This document shows, in pieces, positions 24,606 through 34,811 of a DNA stretch of 64,000 nt. A model generated the notes under the pieces. The model did no database searches. It was given only the letters and a program-made list of their open reading frames with translations, and was not told the origin of the DNA. The translations under genes were made by a program, and so were the position numbers. The stretch's first letter is position 1; each line of letters opens with the position of its first letter. Origin of the DNA: Seonamhaeicola aphaedonensis (GTDB lineage: Bacteria; Bacteroidota; Bacteroidia; Flavobacteriales; Flavobacteriaceae); the NCBI RefSeq assembly GCF_003386195.1, contig NZ_QRDX01000002.1, forward strand, positions 341,675 to 405,674, read 5' to 3'.

Positions 24606-26090
24606 ATGGAGAGCCAAAATATAAAACCCAGAGAACCTCAAGACGAAAACATCATAGAAAACAGAGAACTTAATATTTGGGAGGCGCTTATTCCGGTTTT
24701 TGCCCTATTGGGTATGCTTTTTTACAATGTGTTTTTTGTTTATGGTGATGATGCCTTAAGTGGTAGTAATCAATTCATTCTTTTATTAGGTGCCGCAGTA
24801 GCTGCTATTGTTGGATGTTTTAATAAAGTATCTTATAAACAAATGCTTGATGAAGTTGCAGAAAATATTAAATCTACTGCTGGGGCTATTTTAATATTAT
24901 TGATGGTAGGTGCTTTAGCTGGAACATGGCTTATAAGCGGTATTATCCCATCCATGATTTACTACGGATTGCAAATACTAAATCCTACTATATTCCTAGG
25001 AGCTTGCGTAATCATTTGTGCCATTATTTCCATTGCCACAGGTAGCTCATGGACCACATCAGCAACTGTTGGTATTGCCCTTATTGGTATTGCAAAAACT
25101 TTAGACGTCTCTGTGGGTATGACCGCCGGAGCCGTTTTATCTGGAGCTTATTTTGGAGATAAAATGTCTCCTTTAAGTGATACTACTAATCTAGCTCCTG
25201 CTATGGCTGGTGGTGAATTATTTTCGCATATTAGATATATGGCCTTAACAACAACACCTACAATAATCATTACTTTAATTGCCTTTGTGATAATAGGCTT
25301 GAACATTGACACTACCGGAAGTCCTGATATATCGGATAAACTTACTGCTATTAGTCAAGCTTTTCACATTTCGCCTTGGCTATTTTTAGTTCCGGTGGTT
25401 GTAATTTTTATGATAATTAAAAAAACGCCACCCTTGGTAGCGCTTTTAGTAGGTACACTTCTTGGCGGTATGGCAGCTATAATTGCCCAACCTCATATTG
25501 TGTTGGCGGTAGCTGAATCTGACTCATTAACCTTTAACGCTGCTTATAAAGGTGTTATGAATGCCATTACGGTTGATACTTCGGTAGCAACCTCGAGTAC
25601 AGAATTAAATGATTTATTTTCATCTGGAGGTATGAGCGGTATGTTGGGAACTATTTGGCTCATTATTTGTGCCATGGTTTTTGGAGGGGTTATGGATGCT
25701 ATAGGAGCTCTTTCAAGAATCAGTAAGTCGGTTTTAAACTTATTCGATTCCGTATTCGGATTATTCGCCAGTACGGTTATTAGCTGTTTGGGTTTAAACG
25801 CCTTAGCATCAGACCAATATTTAGCTATTGTAGTTCCGGGTAAAATGTACCAAAAAGCTTATAAAGAAAAAGGGCTTGCTCCAGAAAATTTAAGTAGAAC
25901 TTTAGAAGATTCTGGAACTGTCACCTCGGTATTAATCCCTTGGAATACGTGTGGTGCTTATCAATCGGGCGTATTAGGCGTTCCGGTTATAGATTATTTA
26001 GCCTTTGCCATTTTCAATTGGTTGAGTCCGTTCATGACCTTATTATTTGCAGCATTCCGTATAAAAATTAAGCAAATTAACACAAAATAA
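24606..26090 (+). CDS. NhaC family Na+/H+ antiporter
   Basis: About 494 residues from ATG 24606 with some eleven to twelve membrane helices. The earlier start at 24576 is less likely, because it begins within the divergent gene's upstream region. Family features include the GSSWTTSATVGIA segment, the conserved GAYFGDKMSPLSDTTNLAPA motif near 190-210 and the late DSGTVTSVLIPWNTCGA motif near 430-445. It exchanges sodium (or related cations, perhaps with malate/lactate as in the wider family) for protons at the inner membrane. That fits a marine host with sodium bioenergetics. Confidence 0.93.
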   Translation: MESQNIKPREPQDENIIENRELNIWEALIPVFALLGMLFYNVFFVYGDDALSGSNQFILLLGAAVAAIVGCFNKVSYKQMLDEVAENIKSTAGAILILLMVGALAGTWLISGIIPSMIYYGLQILNPTIFLGACVIICAIISIATGSSWTTSATVGIALIGIAKTLDVSVGMTAGAVLSGAYFGDKMSPLSDTTNLAPAMAGGELFSHIRYMALTTTPTIIITLIAFVIIGLNIDTTGSPDISDKLTAISQAFHISPWLFLVPVVVIFMIIKKTPPLVALLVGTLLGGMAAIIAQPHIVLAVAESDSLTFNAAYKGVMNAITVDTSVATSSTELNDLFSSGGMSGMLGTIWLIICAMVFGGVMDAIGALSRISKSVLNLFDSVFGLFASTVISCLGLNALASDQYLAIVVPGKMYQKAYKEKGLAPENLSRTLEDSGTVTSVLIPWNTCGAYQSGVLGVPVIDYLAFAIFNWLSPFMTLLFAAFRIKIKQINTK

Positions 26091-26252
26091 AAAGACCAGC
26101 TAAATCCTTTTTCCATTAAGAATAAAGTAATTTATCACCTTATTTTTTTACAAATTAACAAAATACAAGGGCCTTTTTTTTATCCATATGCTATTACTAT
26201 TTAATTATAAGATTTTATAATTGAATAAAATTTTTAAACATACCTAATGGAT

Positions 26253-26260
26253 TAATTTTG
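26253..26260 (+). promoter_or_regulatory. -7 promoter element of the peroxiredoxin gene
   Basis: TAATTTTG fits TAnnTTTG, 45 bases before the ATG. No convincing -33 element or OxyR-type site is visible in the 214-base gap upstream. Confidence 0.45.
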
Positions 26261-26304
26261 CCATTGAATTTAACTGAATCATTAAAATTTAAAATCAAAT
26301 TAAT

Positions 26305-26949
26305 ATGGCATTTGTAGGGAAAAAATTTCCAAATTTAAACGTAGACGCAATGAATGACATGGGCGACACTTTTAAATTAAACGTATTAGAAGAAGCAGTA
26401 AACAACAAGAAAAAAGTGGTATTGTTTTGGTACCCCAAAGACTTCACTTTTGTATGCCCAACAGAATTACATGCTTTTCAAGCAGCTTTAAGTGAATTTG
26501 AAAAAAGAAATACCATTGTTATTGGAGCCTCATGTGATACTCCCGAAGTTCACTTTGCTTGGTTAAATACCGAAAAAGATAATGGCGGTATAGAAGGGGT
26601 TACCTATCCACTATTAGCAGATTCTAACAGAAACTTAGCCTCTACCTTAGGTATTCTAGATATCACAAACGAAACCTATAATGAAGAGACTGGAGCTGTT
26701 TTGGTTGAGGGTGATAACGTAACTTACAGAGCAACGTACATTATTGATGAAGATGGTATTGTACAACACGAAAGCATTAATAATATGCCTTTAGGTAGAA
26801 ACGTACAAGAGTACTTAAGATTAGTAGATGCCTTAACCCACGTTCAAGAAAAAGGTGAGGTTTGTCCAGCAAACTGGGAAGAAGGAAAAGAAGCTATGAA
26901 CGCCAATAGAACTGGTGTTGCAGAGTATTTAGCAGCTCACGTTAATTAA
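26305..26949 (+). CDS. Typical 2-Cys peroxiredoxin (AhpC/Prx1 type)
   Basis: Reduces hydrogen peroxide and organic peroxides. 214 residues, peroxidatic C51 in DFTFVCPTE and resolving C187 in GEVCPANW, the arrangement of the AhpC/Prx1 group. The arginine of the active site is in the YRATYIIDEDG segment. The thioredoxin-like gene 87 bases downstream probably supplies electrons. It heads a peroxide-defence cluster with katG and tpx. Cytosolic. Confidence 0.96.
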   Translation: MAFVGKKFPNLNVDAMNDMGDTFKLNVLEEAVNNKKKVVLFWYPKDFTFVCPTELHAFQAALSEFEKRNTIVIGASCDTPEVHFAWLNTEKDNGGIEGVTYPLLADSNRNLASTLGILDITNETYNEETGAVLVEGDNVTYRATYIIDEDGIVQHESINNMPLGRNVQEYLRLVDALTHVQEKGEVCPANWEEGKEAMNANRTGVAEYLAAHVN

Positions 26950-26955
26950 AATAAT

Positions 26956-27022
26956 GTCATTGCAAACAAATTGAAGCAATCTATTTGATTGGATTAGATG
27001 GCTTCGTTTTACATGCAACGAC
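26956..27022. repeat. Degenerate inverted repeat (REP-like) between the peroxiredoxin and thioredoxin genes
   Basis: Two 28-base arms (26956-26983, beginning GTCATTGC, and 26995-27022, ending GCAACGAC) are reverse complements at 21 of 28 positions around an 11-base centre. GTCATTGC...GAAGCAATCT is the pattern of a dispersed Bacteroidota intergenic palindrome, as I recall it; copy number here is unknown. The ATG at 26998 lies inside it. Confidence 0.6.
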
Positions 27023-27036
27023 GACAAAATATAATT

Positions 27037-27351
27037 ATGGTACAAGAATTAAATCAAGATAATCTGCAAAGTTTAGTTTCAGAAAACAAAACCGTAGTGG
27101 TGCAATATTCGGCAACATGGTGTGGTAATTGCCGCATTATGAAACCAAAAGTAAAGAAGTTAGCTTCAGAATTAGAAGATGTCACCTTTATTATTGCTGA
27201 TGCTGAAAAGTTTCCAGAATCTAGAAAGTTAGCGACTGTTGACAATTTACCAACCTTCGCAACCTTTAAAAATGGCGCTTTTGTAAACCAAGTACAAACC
27301 AACAAGTTTGATGTTTTAAAAGACTTAGTAAATGAAATTACCAGTAATTAA
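27037..27351 (+). CDS. Thioredoxin-like protein with CGNC active site
   Basis: 104 residues from ATG 27037 (M-V-Q-E-L). The earlier ATG at 26998 would lie in the inverted repeat and is rejected. The active site is W28-C29-G-N-C32-R, so G-N replaces the G-P of classical thioredoxin; the cis-proline is in NLPTF. It probably reduces the peroxiredoxin encoded upstream. Its last 20 bases overlap the next gene, indicating translational coupling. Confidence 0.92.
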   Translation: MVQELNQDNLQSLVSENKTVVVQYSATWCGNCRIMKPKVKKLASELEDVTFIIADAEKFPESRKLATVDNLPTFATFKNGAFVNQVQTNKFDVLKDLVNEITSN

Positions 27352-27589
27352 ACACTTAACGCAATTTATTGAGGACAACGACGAAGACTTTGTTGTTGAA
27401 ACTATTGAAACTTTAGAAGCTTTAACCGAAGTGCCTTCTCTAAAAGACGAAGAATTAGATGTTATAGGAGAGTTAATCTCTAACATGTATGGCGCTATAG
27501 AGGTAAATAAAATGGTACAAGATGGTACACCTAAAAAAGAAGCCTTAAATAGTTTTATGCAACGGGTTCTTGGTTCGATAGATCACTAA
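27332..27589 (+). CDS. Small conserved acidic protein (DUF6952-like)
   Basis: An 85-residue acidic helical protein (M-K-L-P-V-I-K-H-L then E/D-rich helices). I recognise it as the small Bacteroidota family that accompanies AhpC-thioredoxin genes, catalogued as DUF6952. No cysteines are present, so it is not a redox carrier itself. It overlaps the thioredoxin gene by 20 bases in another frame, and a strong terminator follows. Its role may be to assist the peroxiredoxin/thioredoxin pair, which is inference from context only. Confidence 0.8.
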   Translation: MKLPVIKHLTQFIEDNDEDFVVETIETLEALTEVPSLKDEELDVIGELISNMYGAIEVNKMVQDGTPKKEALNSFMQRVLGSIDH

Positions 27590-27615
27590 TTGAAAAAGAA
27601 AAATGGGATTTAAAG

Positions 27616-27642
27616 ACCACTTCAAATTGAAGTGGTTTTTTT
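27616..27642 (+). terminator. Terminator of the peroxiredoxin-thioredoxin operon
   Basis: Stem ACCACTTCAA/TTGAAGTGGT with a single-base centre (loop AAA in practice) followed by seven T. It lies 26 bases after the last stop. Confidence 0.9.
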
Positions 27643-27767
27643 ATGGTTGAACATTGATTTTATAAAAATTTTCAGCAACTTTAGTTTAACATCTGGATAT
27701 AAGAGAATGAAACATTGCATGTCCTTAAGTTAAACAAAAAAATCATAAAATTGATATTGAAAAAAAC

Positions 27768-28238
27768 TTATTGCAATACCCCTACCATATCCTTAAACCC
27801 TTTTTCTTTGGCATAATCTAAAGCCGTTTTACCTTGACTATCCTTAATAGTTTTATCTGCTTTATACTTTAATAAAAAGGTTACCATATCTACTTTATTA
27901 TACATAGTGGCAAAAATAAGCGGTGTAACACCTTGGCTATTTTGCGCATTAACATGGGCTCCATTTTTAATAAGCAAATTTGCAATTTCTTTGTTGCCCT
28001 TAAAGGCTACACCTATAAGTGCAGTGTTACCAGAAGCATCGGTAGCATCTACTTCTGCCTTATGCTTTAGCAAGACTTCAACAATGCCTTTTTTATCAAA
28101 ATAAGTAGCAAAAATTAAAGGAGTAAACCCTCTTTGGTCTTTTGCAAAAACCAGATTTGGATTCGAATTTATGAGGGTTTCTATACGGCTTATATCTCCA
28201 GATTGAATAGCTTCAATAAGTATACTAATATCATTCAT
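27768..28238 (-). CDS. Ankyrin-repeat protein linked to katG
   Basis: 156 residues made of about four to five ankyrin repeats (RGFTPLIFATYFDKKG, SGNTALIGVAFKGNKE, QGVTPLIFATMYNKVD, QGKTALDYAKEKGFKD), no signal peptide. It lies 116 bases downstream of katG on the same strand. Ankyrin proteins beside catalase genes are known to support catalase activity in Pseudomonas aeruginosa (AnkB with KatB) and in Campylobacter (a haem-trafficking ankyrin protein with KatA). A helper role for KatG is therefore a reasonable inference. The AnkB of Pseudomonas is exported, this one is not. Confidence 0.88.
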   Translation of the reverse strand: MNDISILIEAIQSGDISRIETLINSNPNLVFAKDQRGFTPLIFATYFDKKGIVEVLLKHKAEVDATDASGNTALIGVAFKGNKEIANLLIKNGAHVNAQNSQGVTPLIFATMYNKVDMVTFLLKYKADKTIKDSQGKTALDYAKEKGFKDMVGVLQ

Positions 28239-28292
28239 AGCTTTTGTTTCTATAGTTTTTTTATTATTAGTAAGTGTTTAGTTAAAATAAAT

Positions 28293-28323
28293 TGGGATAA
28301 ACACAAGGACTATGTTTACCCCA
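28293..28323 (-). other. Imperfect hairpin in the katG to ankyrin gap
   Basis: TGGGATAAAC (28293-28302) and GTTTACCCCA (28314-28323) pair at nine of ten positions around an 11-base loop. Downstream on the minus strand the sequence is T-rich but not a clean U-tract, so it may act as a weak terminator or attenuator that lowers ankyrin gene expression relative to katG. Confidence 0.4.
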
Positions 28324-28354
28324 ACCTCTACTAAAACTAACAAAAAACTAAACT

Positions 28355-30553
<2,199 letters not shown>

Positions 30554-30617
30554 TTATTTTAGAATTATATGTTTTGTGAATACCATAAAGTTACTAAATG
30601 TTAGCATAAAAAGTCGT

Positions 30618-30625
30618 CAAAAATA
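30618..30625 (-). promoter_or_regulatory. -7 promoter element of katG
   Basis: On the minus strand TATTTTTG fits TAnnTTTG, 70 bases before the katG start. No -33 TTTG at the expected distance. Confidence 0.35.
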
Positions 30626-30785
30626 TTTTAATAAGTTATATTAGGATTGATAAAACTTATAGCCGATTAAAAAACAATAGTTTTATAGTATAGTTTCAAA
30701 ATTGTACTTAAAAAGAAATGTAAATATTGAAACTAACGAAGTAATTATTGTTATTTTAGTTGATTAAAAATTAAAATATAAAAAA

Positions 30786-31286
30786 ATGGCAACAGTAAGC
30801 TTAAAAGGAAACGCAATCAATACAAAAGGTGAATTACCGTCAGTTGGCACTCATGCTCCTGATTTTGAATTAGCAGCGTCAGATTTATCAAATAAAACAC
30901 TAAGCGACTATAAGGGATCCAGAGTAATTATGAATATTTTTCATAGTATTGATACAGGAACTTGCGCAGCGTCCGTTAGACAATTTAACCAAGAAGCTAG
31001 TGAATTAGAAAACACTAAAATTTTATGTATTTCAAAGGATTTACCTTTTGCTATGTCCAGATTTTGCGGTGCTGAAGGAATTGATAATGTGGAAACTTTA
31101 TCTGATTTTAGAGATGGTAATTTTGGTGAAGCCTACAACCTTACATATGTTGATGGTCCCATTAGAGGTCTTCTAGCTCGAGCCATTGTAGTACTTGATG
31201 AAAATGGTAAAATTCTTCATACAGAGCAAGTACAAGAAGTTGTTGAAGAACCAAACTATCAAGCTGCCTTAGAGGTTTTAAGCTAA
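30786..31286 (+). CDS. tpx: Thiol peroxidase
   Basis: An atypical 2-Cys peroxiredoxin, 166 residues, that reduces lipid and alkyl hydroperoxides with thioredoxin. Peroxidatic C60 in IDTGTCAASVRQFN and resolving C94 in SRFCGAEG sit as in E. coli Tpx (61 and 95). The YVDGPIRGLLARAIVVLDENGKI segment contains the conserved arginine. It is the first gene of a tight run with dgkA (two bases apart) and ftsK, lolA and others, so expression may be tied to envelope genes. Confidence 0.97.
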   Translation: MATVSLKGNAINTKGELPSVGTHAPDFELAASDLSNKTLSDYKGSRVIMNIFHSIDTGTCAASVRQFNQEASELENTKILCISKDLPFAMSRFCGAEGIDNVETLSDFRDGNFGEAYNLTYVDGPIRGLLARAIVVLDENGKILHTEQVQEVVEEPNYQAALEVLS

Positions 31287-31288
31287 GA

Positions 31289-31660
31289 ATGAGCAAAAAA
31301 AAAGAATCCTTCTTGGTAAACCGTTTAAAAAGTATTAGATATGCTTTTAAAGGTGCTATGTATCTCATTAAAACAGAGGCCAGTATTAAAATTCAGTTAT
31401 GTATAGCTGTTTTGGTTACCATAGCAGGATTCTTTTTCAAAATATCTGCTACCGAATGGGTTTTACAATGTTTAGCAATTGCTATGGTAATATCTGTAGA
31501 AGGTATTAACACGGCTATTGAAGATGTGGCCGATTTTATCCACCCAGAGCATCACAAAAAAATTGGAATTATAAAAGATATTGCAGCAGGAGCCGTTTTT
31601 ATATCTGCTTTTTTTGCTGCCCTTATTGGTCTCATTATATACTTACCAAAGATTTTTTAA
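31289..31660 (+). CDS. Diacylglycerol/undecaprenol kinase family protein
   Basis: A 123-residue small membrane kinase with three hydrophobic helices. The family signature E-G-I-N-T-A-I-E-D-V-A-D lies near residue 70. The Gram-negative DgkA phosphorylates diacylglycerol from MDO synthesis; the Gram-positive form phosphorylates undecaprenol. Sequence does not decide which lipid is used here. It follows tpx after two bases. Confidence 0.9.
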   Translation: MSKKKESFLVNRLKSIRYAFKGAMYLIKTEASIKIQLCIAVLVTIAGFFFKISATEWVLQCLAIAMVISVEGINTAIEDVADFIHPEHHKKIGIIKDIAAGAVFISAFFAALIGLIIYLPKIF

Positions 31661-31764
31661 TAATAATATTCTAACTAGGATAAACGTTAGTAATTTGTAT
31701 TTTTGTGGCACTGTTATCCAATTCAAAATTAAACTTGATTTGGAACCTCAATTTAAAATCTTTG

Positions 31765-34143
31765 ATGGCGAAGAAAAAAACCAACACTAAAAAAACTCCA
31801 AAGAAAAAACTAAAACTTCCAAGTTTTAATCTATCTAGCCAGCAAAAGCTTGTGTTTGGTAGTTTTCTAATTATTTTTGGTGTGGTGCTTTGTATTGCCT
31901 TTGTTTCTTTCTTTTTTACAGGAGAAATAGACCAAAGTACACTATCAAATTTTTCGTCTAGAGAGGTTAAAACCCAAAATTGGTTACGTAAATCTGGGGC
32001 TTGGTTAAGTGACTTTTTTATTCAAAGAGGATTTGGAGTAGCGTCTTTTATTTTTGCTGGTCTTGTATTTTTATCCGGGATTTATGTTTTAATGAATCTT
32101 CCAAAATCCAGGTTGCGCAAGCATTGGTTTTGGGGTACTTTAATAGTTATTTGGCTCTCTGTTTTTTTTGGTTTTTTTTCACAGACTAATGACATCCTTG
32201 GAGGTACTGTTGGGTTTGAAATTAATAGCCTTCTTCAAGATTATTTAGGTAAAGTAGGTACTTCACTCCTATTGCTTTTTGGATTAATTACCTATTTGGC
32301 TATTCGCTTTGGTGTGACTTTCGAAAGCATTTCCAAACTCTTTAAGTCTGCTAAAAAAGATATAAAACATGAACTATCAGATTTAAAAGAAGACACATAT
32401 GTTGCAGTAGACAACGCATTATCAGATGAAGCAGAAGCTATCAAAACTGCTTTTGAAATTCAGTTGGAGGAAAACAAAAAAAAGCAGTCAAATCCTGCTA
32501 AAGAAAATATATCAATAGAGGTAGATACCCCATCGGAAGAAAATAATGATGAAGAATCTGGTATTGAAATAAAAGTTGAACAAATTGCCGAAGAACTTTC
32601 TGAAACCGATAATCTAGCTAACAAATTGGTTGAAGATTTTGGACAGTTTGATCCTACTTTAGAATTAGGCAAATATCAATTTCCGCCTCTAGAACTTCTA
32701 AAAAAGTATGACACAGAGAGTATCACTATCAATCAAGAAGAACTAGAGGAAAACAAAAACCGAATTGTTGAAACCCTTAGCAACTATAAAATTGGTATTG
32801 CCAGTATTAAAGCAACTATTGGCCCTACGGTAACACTCTATGAAATTGTCCCAGATGCTGGTATTCGTATATCAAAAATAAAAAACTTAGAAGATGATAT
32901 TGCTCTGTCATTATCTGCTTTAGGGATTAGAATTATTGCACCTATTCCGGGTAAAGGAACCATTGGTATTGAGGTACCTAATAAAAATGCCACCATAGTA
33001 TCTATGCATTCTGCCATTTCATCAAAAAAGTTTCAAGGCTCTAAAATGCAGCTACCTATTGCTTTAGGTAAAACCATCAGTAATGAAACTTTTGTTGTTG
33101 ATTTAGCAAAAATGCCTCACCTTTTAATGGCTGGGGCTACAGGTCAAGGTAAGTCGGTGGGTTTAAATGCTGTTTTAACCTCACTACTCTACAAAAAGCA
33201 CCCTGCTGAAGTAAAGTTTATTTTGGTTGACCCGAAAAAAGTAGAACTTACACTATATAACAAAATTGAACGCCATTATTTAGCAAAATTACCTGATAGC
33301 GAAGAAGCTATTATTACAGACAACACCAAGGTTATCAATACCTTAAACTCGCTTTGTATTGAAATGGACAACCGCTATGAGTTGTTAAAAAATGCCATGT
33401 GTAGAAACATTTCAGAGTACAATGCTAAGTTTAAAGCTAGAAAATTAAACCCTAATGAAGGCCACCAATTTCTGCCCTACATTGTTTTAGTAGTTGATGA
33501 ATTTGCAGATTTAATCATGACTGCTGGTAAAGAGGTAGAAACTCCTATAGCACGATTAGCTCAATTAGCGCGTGCCATTGGTATTCATTTAATTATTGCA
33601 ACCCAGCGGCCATCAGTTAATGTTATTACTGGTATTATTAAGGCTAATTTCCCAGCTAGAATTGCGTTTAGAGTGACTTCAAAAATTGATTCTAGAACTA
33701 TTTTAGATGGTTCGGGAGCAGACCAATTAATTGGTCGTGGTGATATGTTATTCACTCAAGGAAATGATATGATACGTATTCAGTGTGCCTTTGTTGACAC
33801 ACCAGAAGTGGAGAAAATAACGGATTATATTGGAGCACAAAAAGCATACCCAGATGCCTATTTATTACCTGAGTATGTTGGCGAAGAAAGTGGCACAAGT
33901 CTTGATATAGACATAGAAGACAGAGATAGTCTATTTAAAGAAGCTGCCATTGTTATTGTTACAGCACAACAAGGGTCTGCCTCTTTACTACAAAGAAAAT
34001 TGAAATTAGGATATAACAGAGCCGGCAGACTCATAGACCAATTAGAGGCGGCTGGCATTGTGGGACCATTTGAGGGCAGTAAAGCCAGACAGGTTCTAAT
34101 CCCTGATTTAACAGCTTTGGATGCTCATTTAGAAAATGAATAA
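31765..34143 (+). CDS. ftsK: DNA translocase FtsK
   Basis: Septal DNA pump that coordinates chromosome segregation and division. I start it at ATG 31765 (M-A-K-K-K, 792 residues); the GTG at 31705 would add a non-basic leader. Four membrane helices lie in the first 190 residues, then an acidic linker, and the RecA-like motor with Walker A GATGQGKS near residue 457 and Walker B LVVDEFADL. The C-terminal gamma winged helix (YNRAGRLIDQLEAAGIVGP, key residues R-A-G-R-L) reads polar sequence signals. The next gene, lolA, starts 19 bases on. Confidence 0.97.
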   Translation: MAKKKTNTKKTPKKKLKLPSFNLSSQQKLVFGSFLIIFGVVLCIAFVSFFFTGEIDQSTLSNFSSREVKTQNWLRKSGAWLSDFFIQRGFGVASFIFAGLVFLSGIYVLMNLPKSRLRKHWFWGTLIVIWLSVFFGFFSQTNDILGGTVGFEINSLLQDYLGKVGTSLLLLFGLITYLAIRFGVTFESISKLFKSAKKDIKHELSDLKEDTYVAVDNALSDEAEAIKTAFEIQLEENKKKQSNPAKENISIEVDTPSEENNDEESGIEIKVEQIAEELSETDNLANKLVEDFGQFDPTLELGKYQFPPLELLKKYDTESITINQEELEENKNRIVETLSNYKIGIASIKATIGPTVTLYEIVPDAGIRISKIKNLEDDIALSLSALGIRIIAPIPGKGTIGIEVPNKNATIVSMHSAISSKKFQGSKMQLPIALGKTISNETFVVDLAKMPHLLMAGATGQGKSVGLNAVLTSLLYKKHPAEVKFILVDPKKVELTLYNKIERHYLAKLPDSEEAIITDNTKVINTLNSLCIEMDNRYELLKNAMCRNISEYNAKFKARKLNPNEGHQFLPYIVLVVDEFADLIMTAGKEVETPIARLAQLARAIGIHLIIATQRPSVNVITGIIKANFPARIAFRVTSKIDSRTILDGSGADQLIGRGDMLFTQGNDMIRIQCAFVDTPEVEKITDYIGAQKAYPDAYLLPEYVGEESGTSLDIDIEDRDSLFKEAAIVIVTAQQGSASLLQRKLKLGYNRAGRLIDQLEAAGIVGPFEGSKARQVLIPDLTALDAHLENE

Positions 34144-34162
34144 TTTTACACCCAAAAGAAAA

Positions 34163-34801
34163 ATGAAAAACATATTTGCTAGTATAGTATTGACTGTAAC
34201 AACCTGCTTAGGTTTTGCTCAAAACAAAGGAAAAGCATTATTAGATGAAGTTTCAGAGAAAGTAAAGACTTATGAAAATATTTCAATAGATTTCAAGTAT
34301 ACCCTTGAAAACCTTTCGGAAAACATCAAACAAGAAACTCGTGGTGATGTGGTGATGCAAGGCGAAAAATATAAACTAAATATTTTAGGTGTTACGCAAC
34401 TTTTTGATGGAAATAAACTGTATTTAATTAGTTCTGAAGACGAAGAGGTTACCATTACATCTCAAAATGAAGACGAGGAAGACGCTATAACGCCCAGTAA
34501 AATGCTTTCGTTTTATGAGGAAGGTTACACGTATCAATTAGATATTCAGCAAAATATACAAGGACGTAAAATTCAATATGTAAAACTAATACCTATCGAT
34601 TCTAATTCTGAGTTAAAAAGCATTCTTCTTGGTATTGATTCACAAACCAAGCACATATACAATCTTATTCAAATTGGTAAAAATGGTTCTAAAACAACAT
34701 TAACCGTTAATTCCTTTAAAACAAATCAACCCATATCAAAAACCTTATTTACCTTTGACGCTAAAAAATATCAAGATTATTACATCAATAATTTAGATTA
34801 G
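34163..34801 (+). CDS. lolA: Outer-membrane lipoprotein carrier LolA-like protein
   Basis: Periplasmic chaperone that carries lipoproteins from the inner to the outer membrane. From ATG 34163 the protein has 212 residues with a signal peptide (FASIVLTVTTCLGFAQ). The mature part follows the LolA/LolB half-barrel pattern: YENISIDFKYTL strand, RGDVVMQGEKYKLNI, and LFDGNKLYLI. The upstream ATG at 34136 overlaps ftsK and gives no signal peptide. It lies between ftsK and the LptF/G permease gene, so this operon joins division and envelope export. Confidence 0.88.
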   Translation: MKNIFASIVLTVTTCLGFAQNKGKALLDEVSEKVKTYENISIDFKYTLENLSENIKQETRGDVVMQGEKYKLNILGVTQLFDGNKLYLISSEDEEVTITSQNEDEEDAITPSKMLSFYEEGYTYQLDIQQNIQGRKIQYVKLIPIDSNSELKSILLGIDSQTKHIYNLIQIGKNGSKTTLTVNSFKTNQPISKTLFTFDAKKYQDYYINNLD

Positions 34802-34811
34802 GTTTTTTCCA

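Noticed and set aside
26998-27036. Upstream ATG of the thioredoxin gene
   Set aside because: The 13 extra codons come from the right arm of the inverted repeat; conserved thioredoxin sequence begins at 27037.
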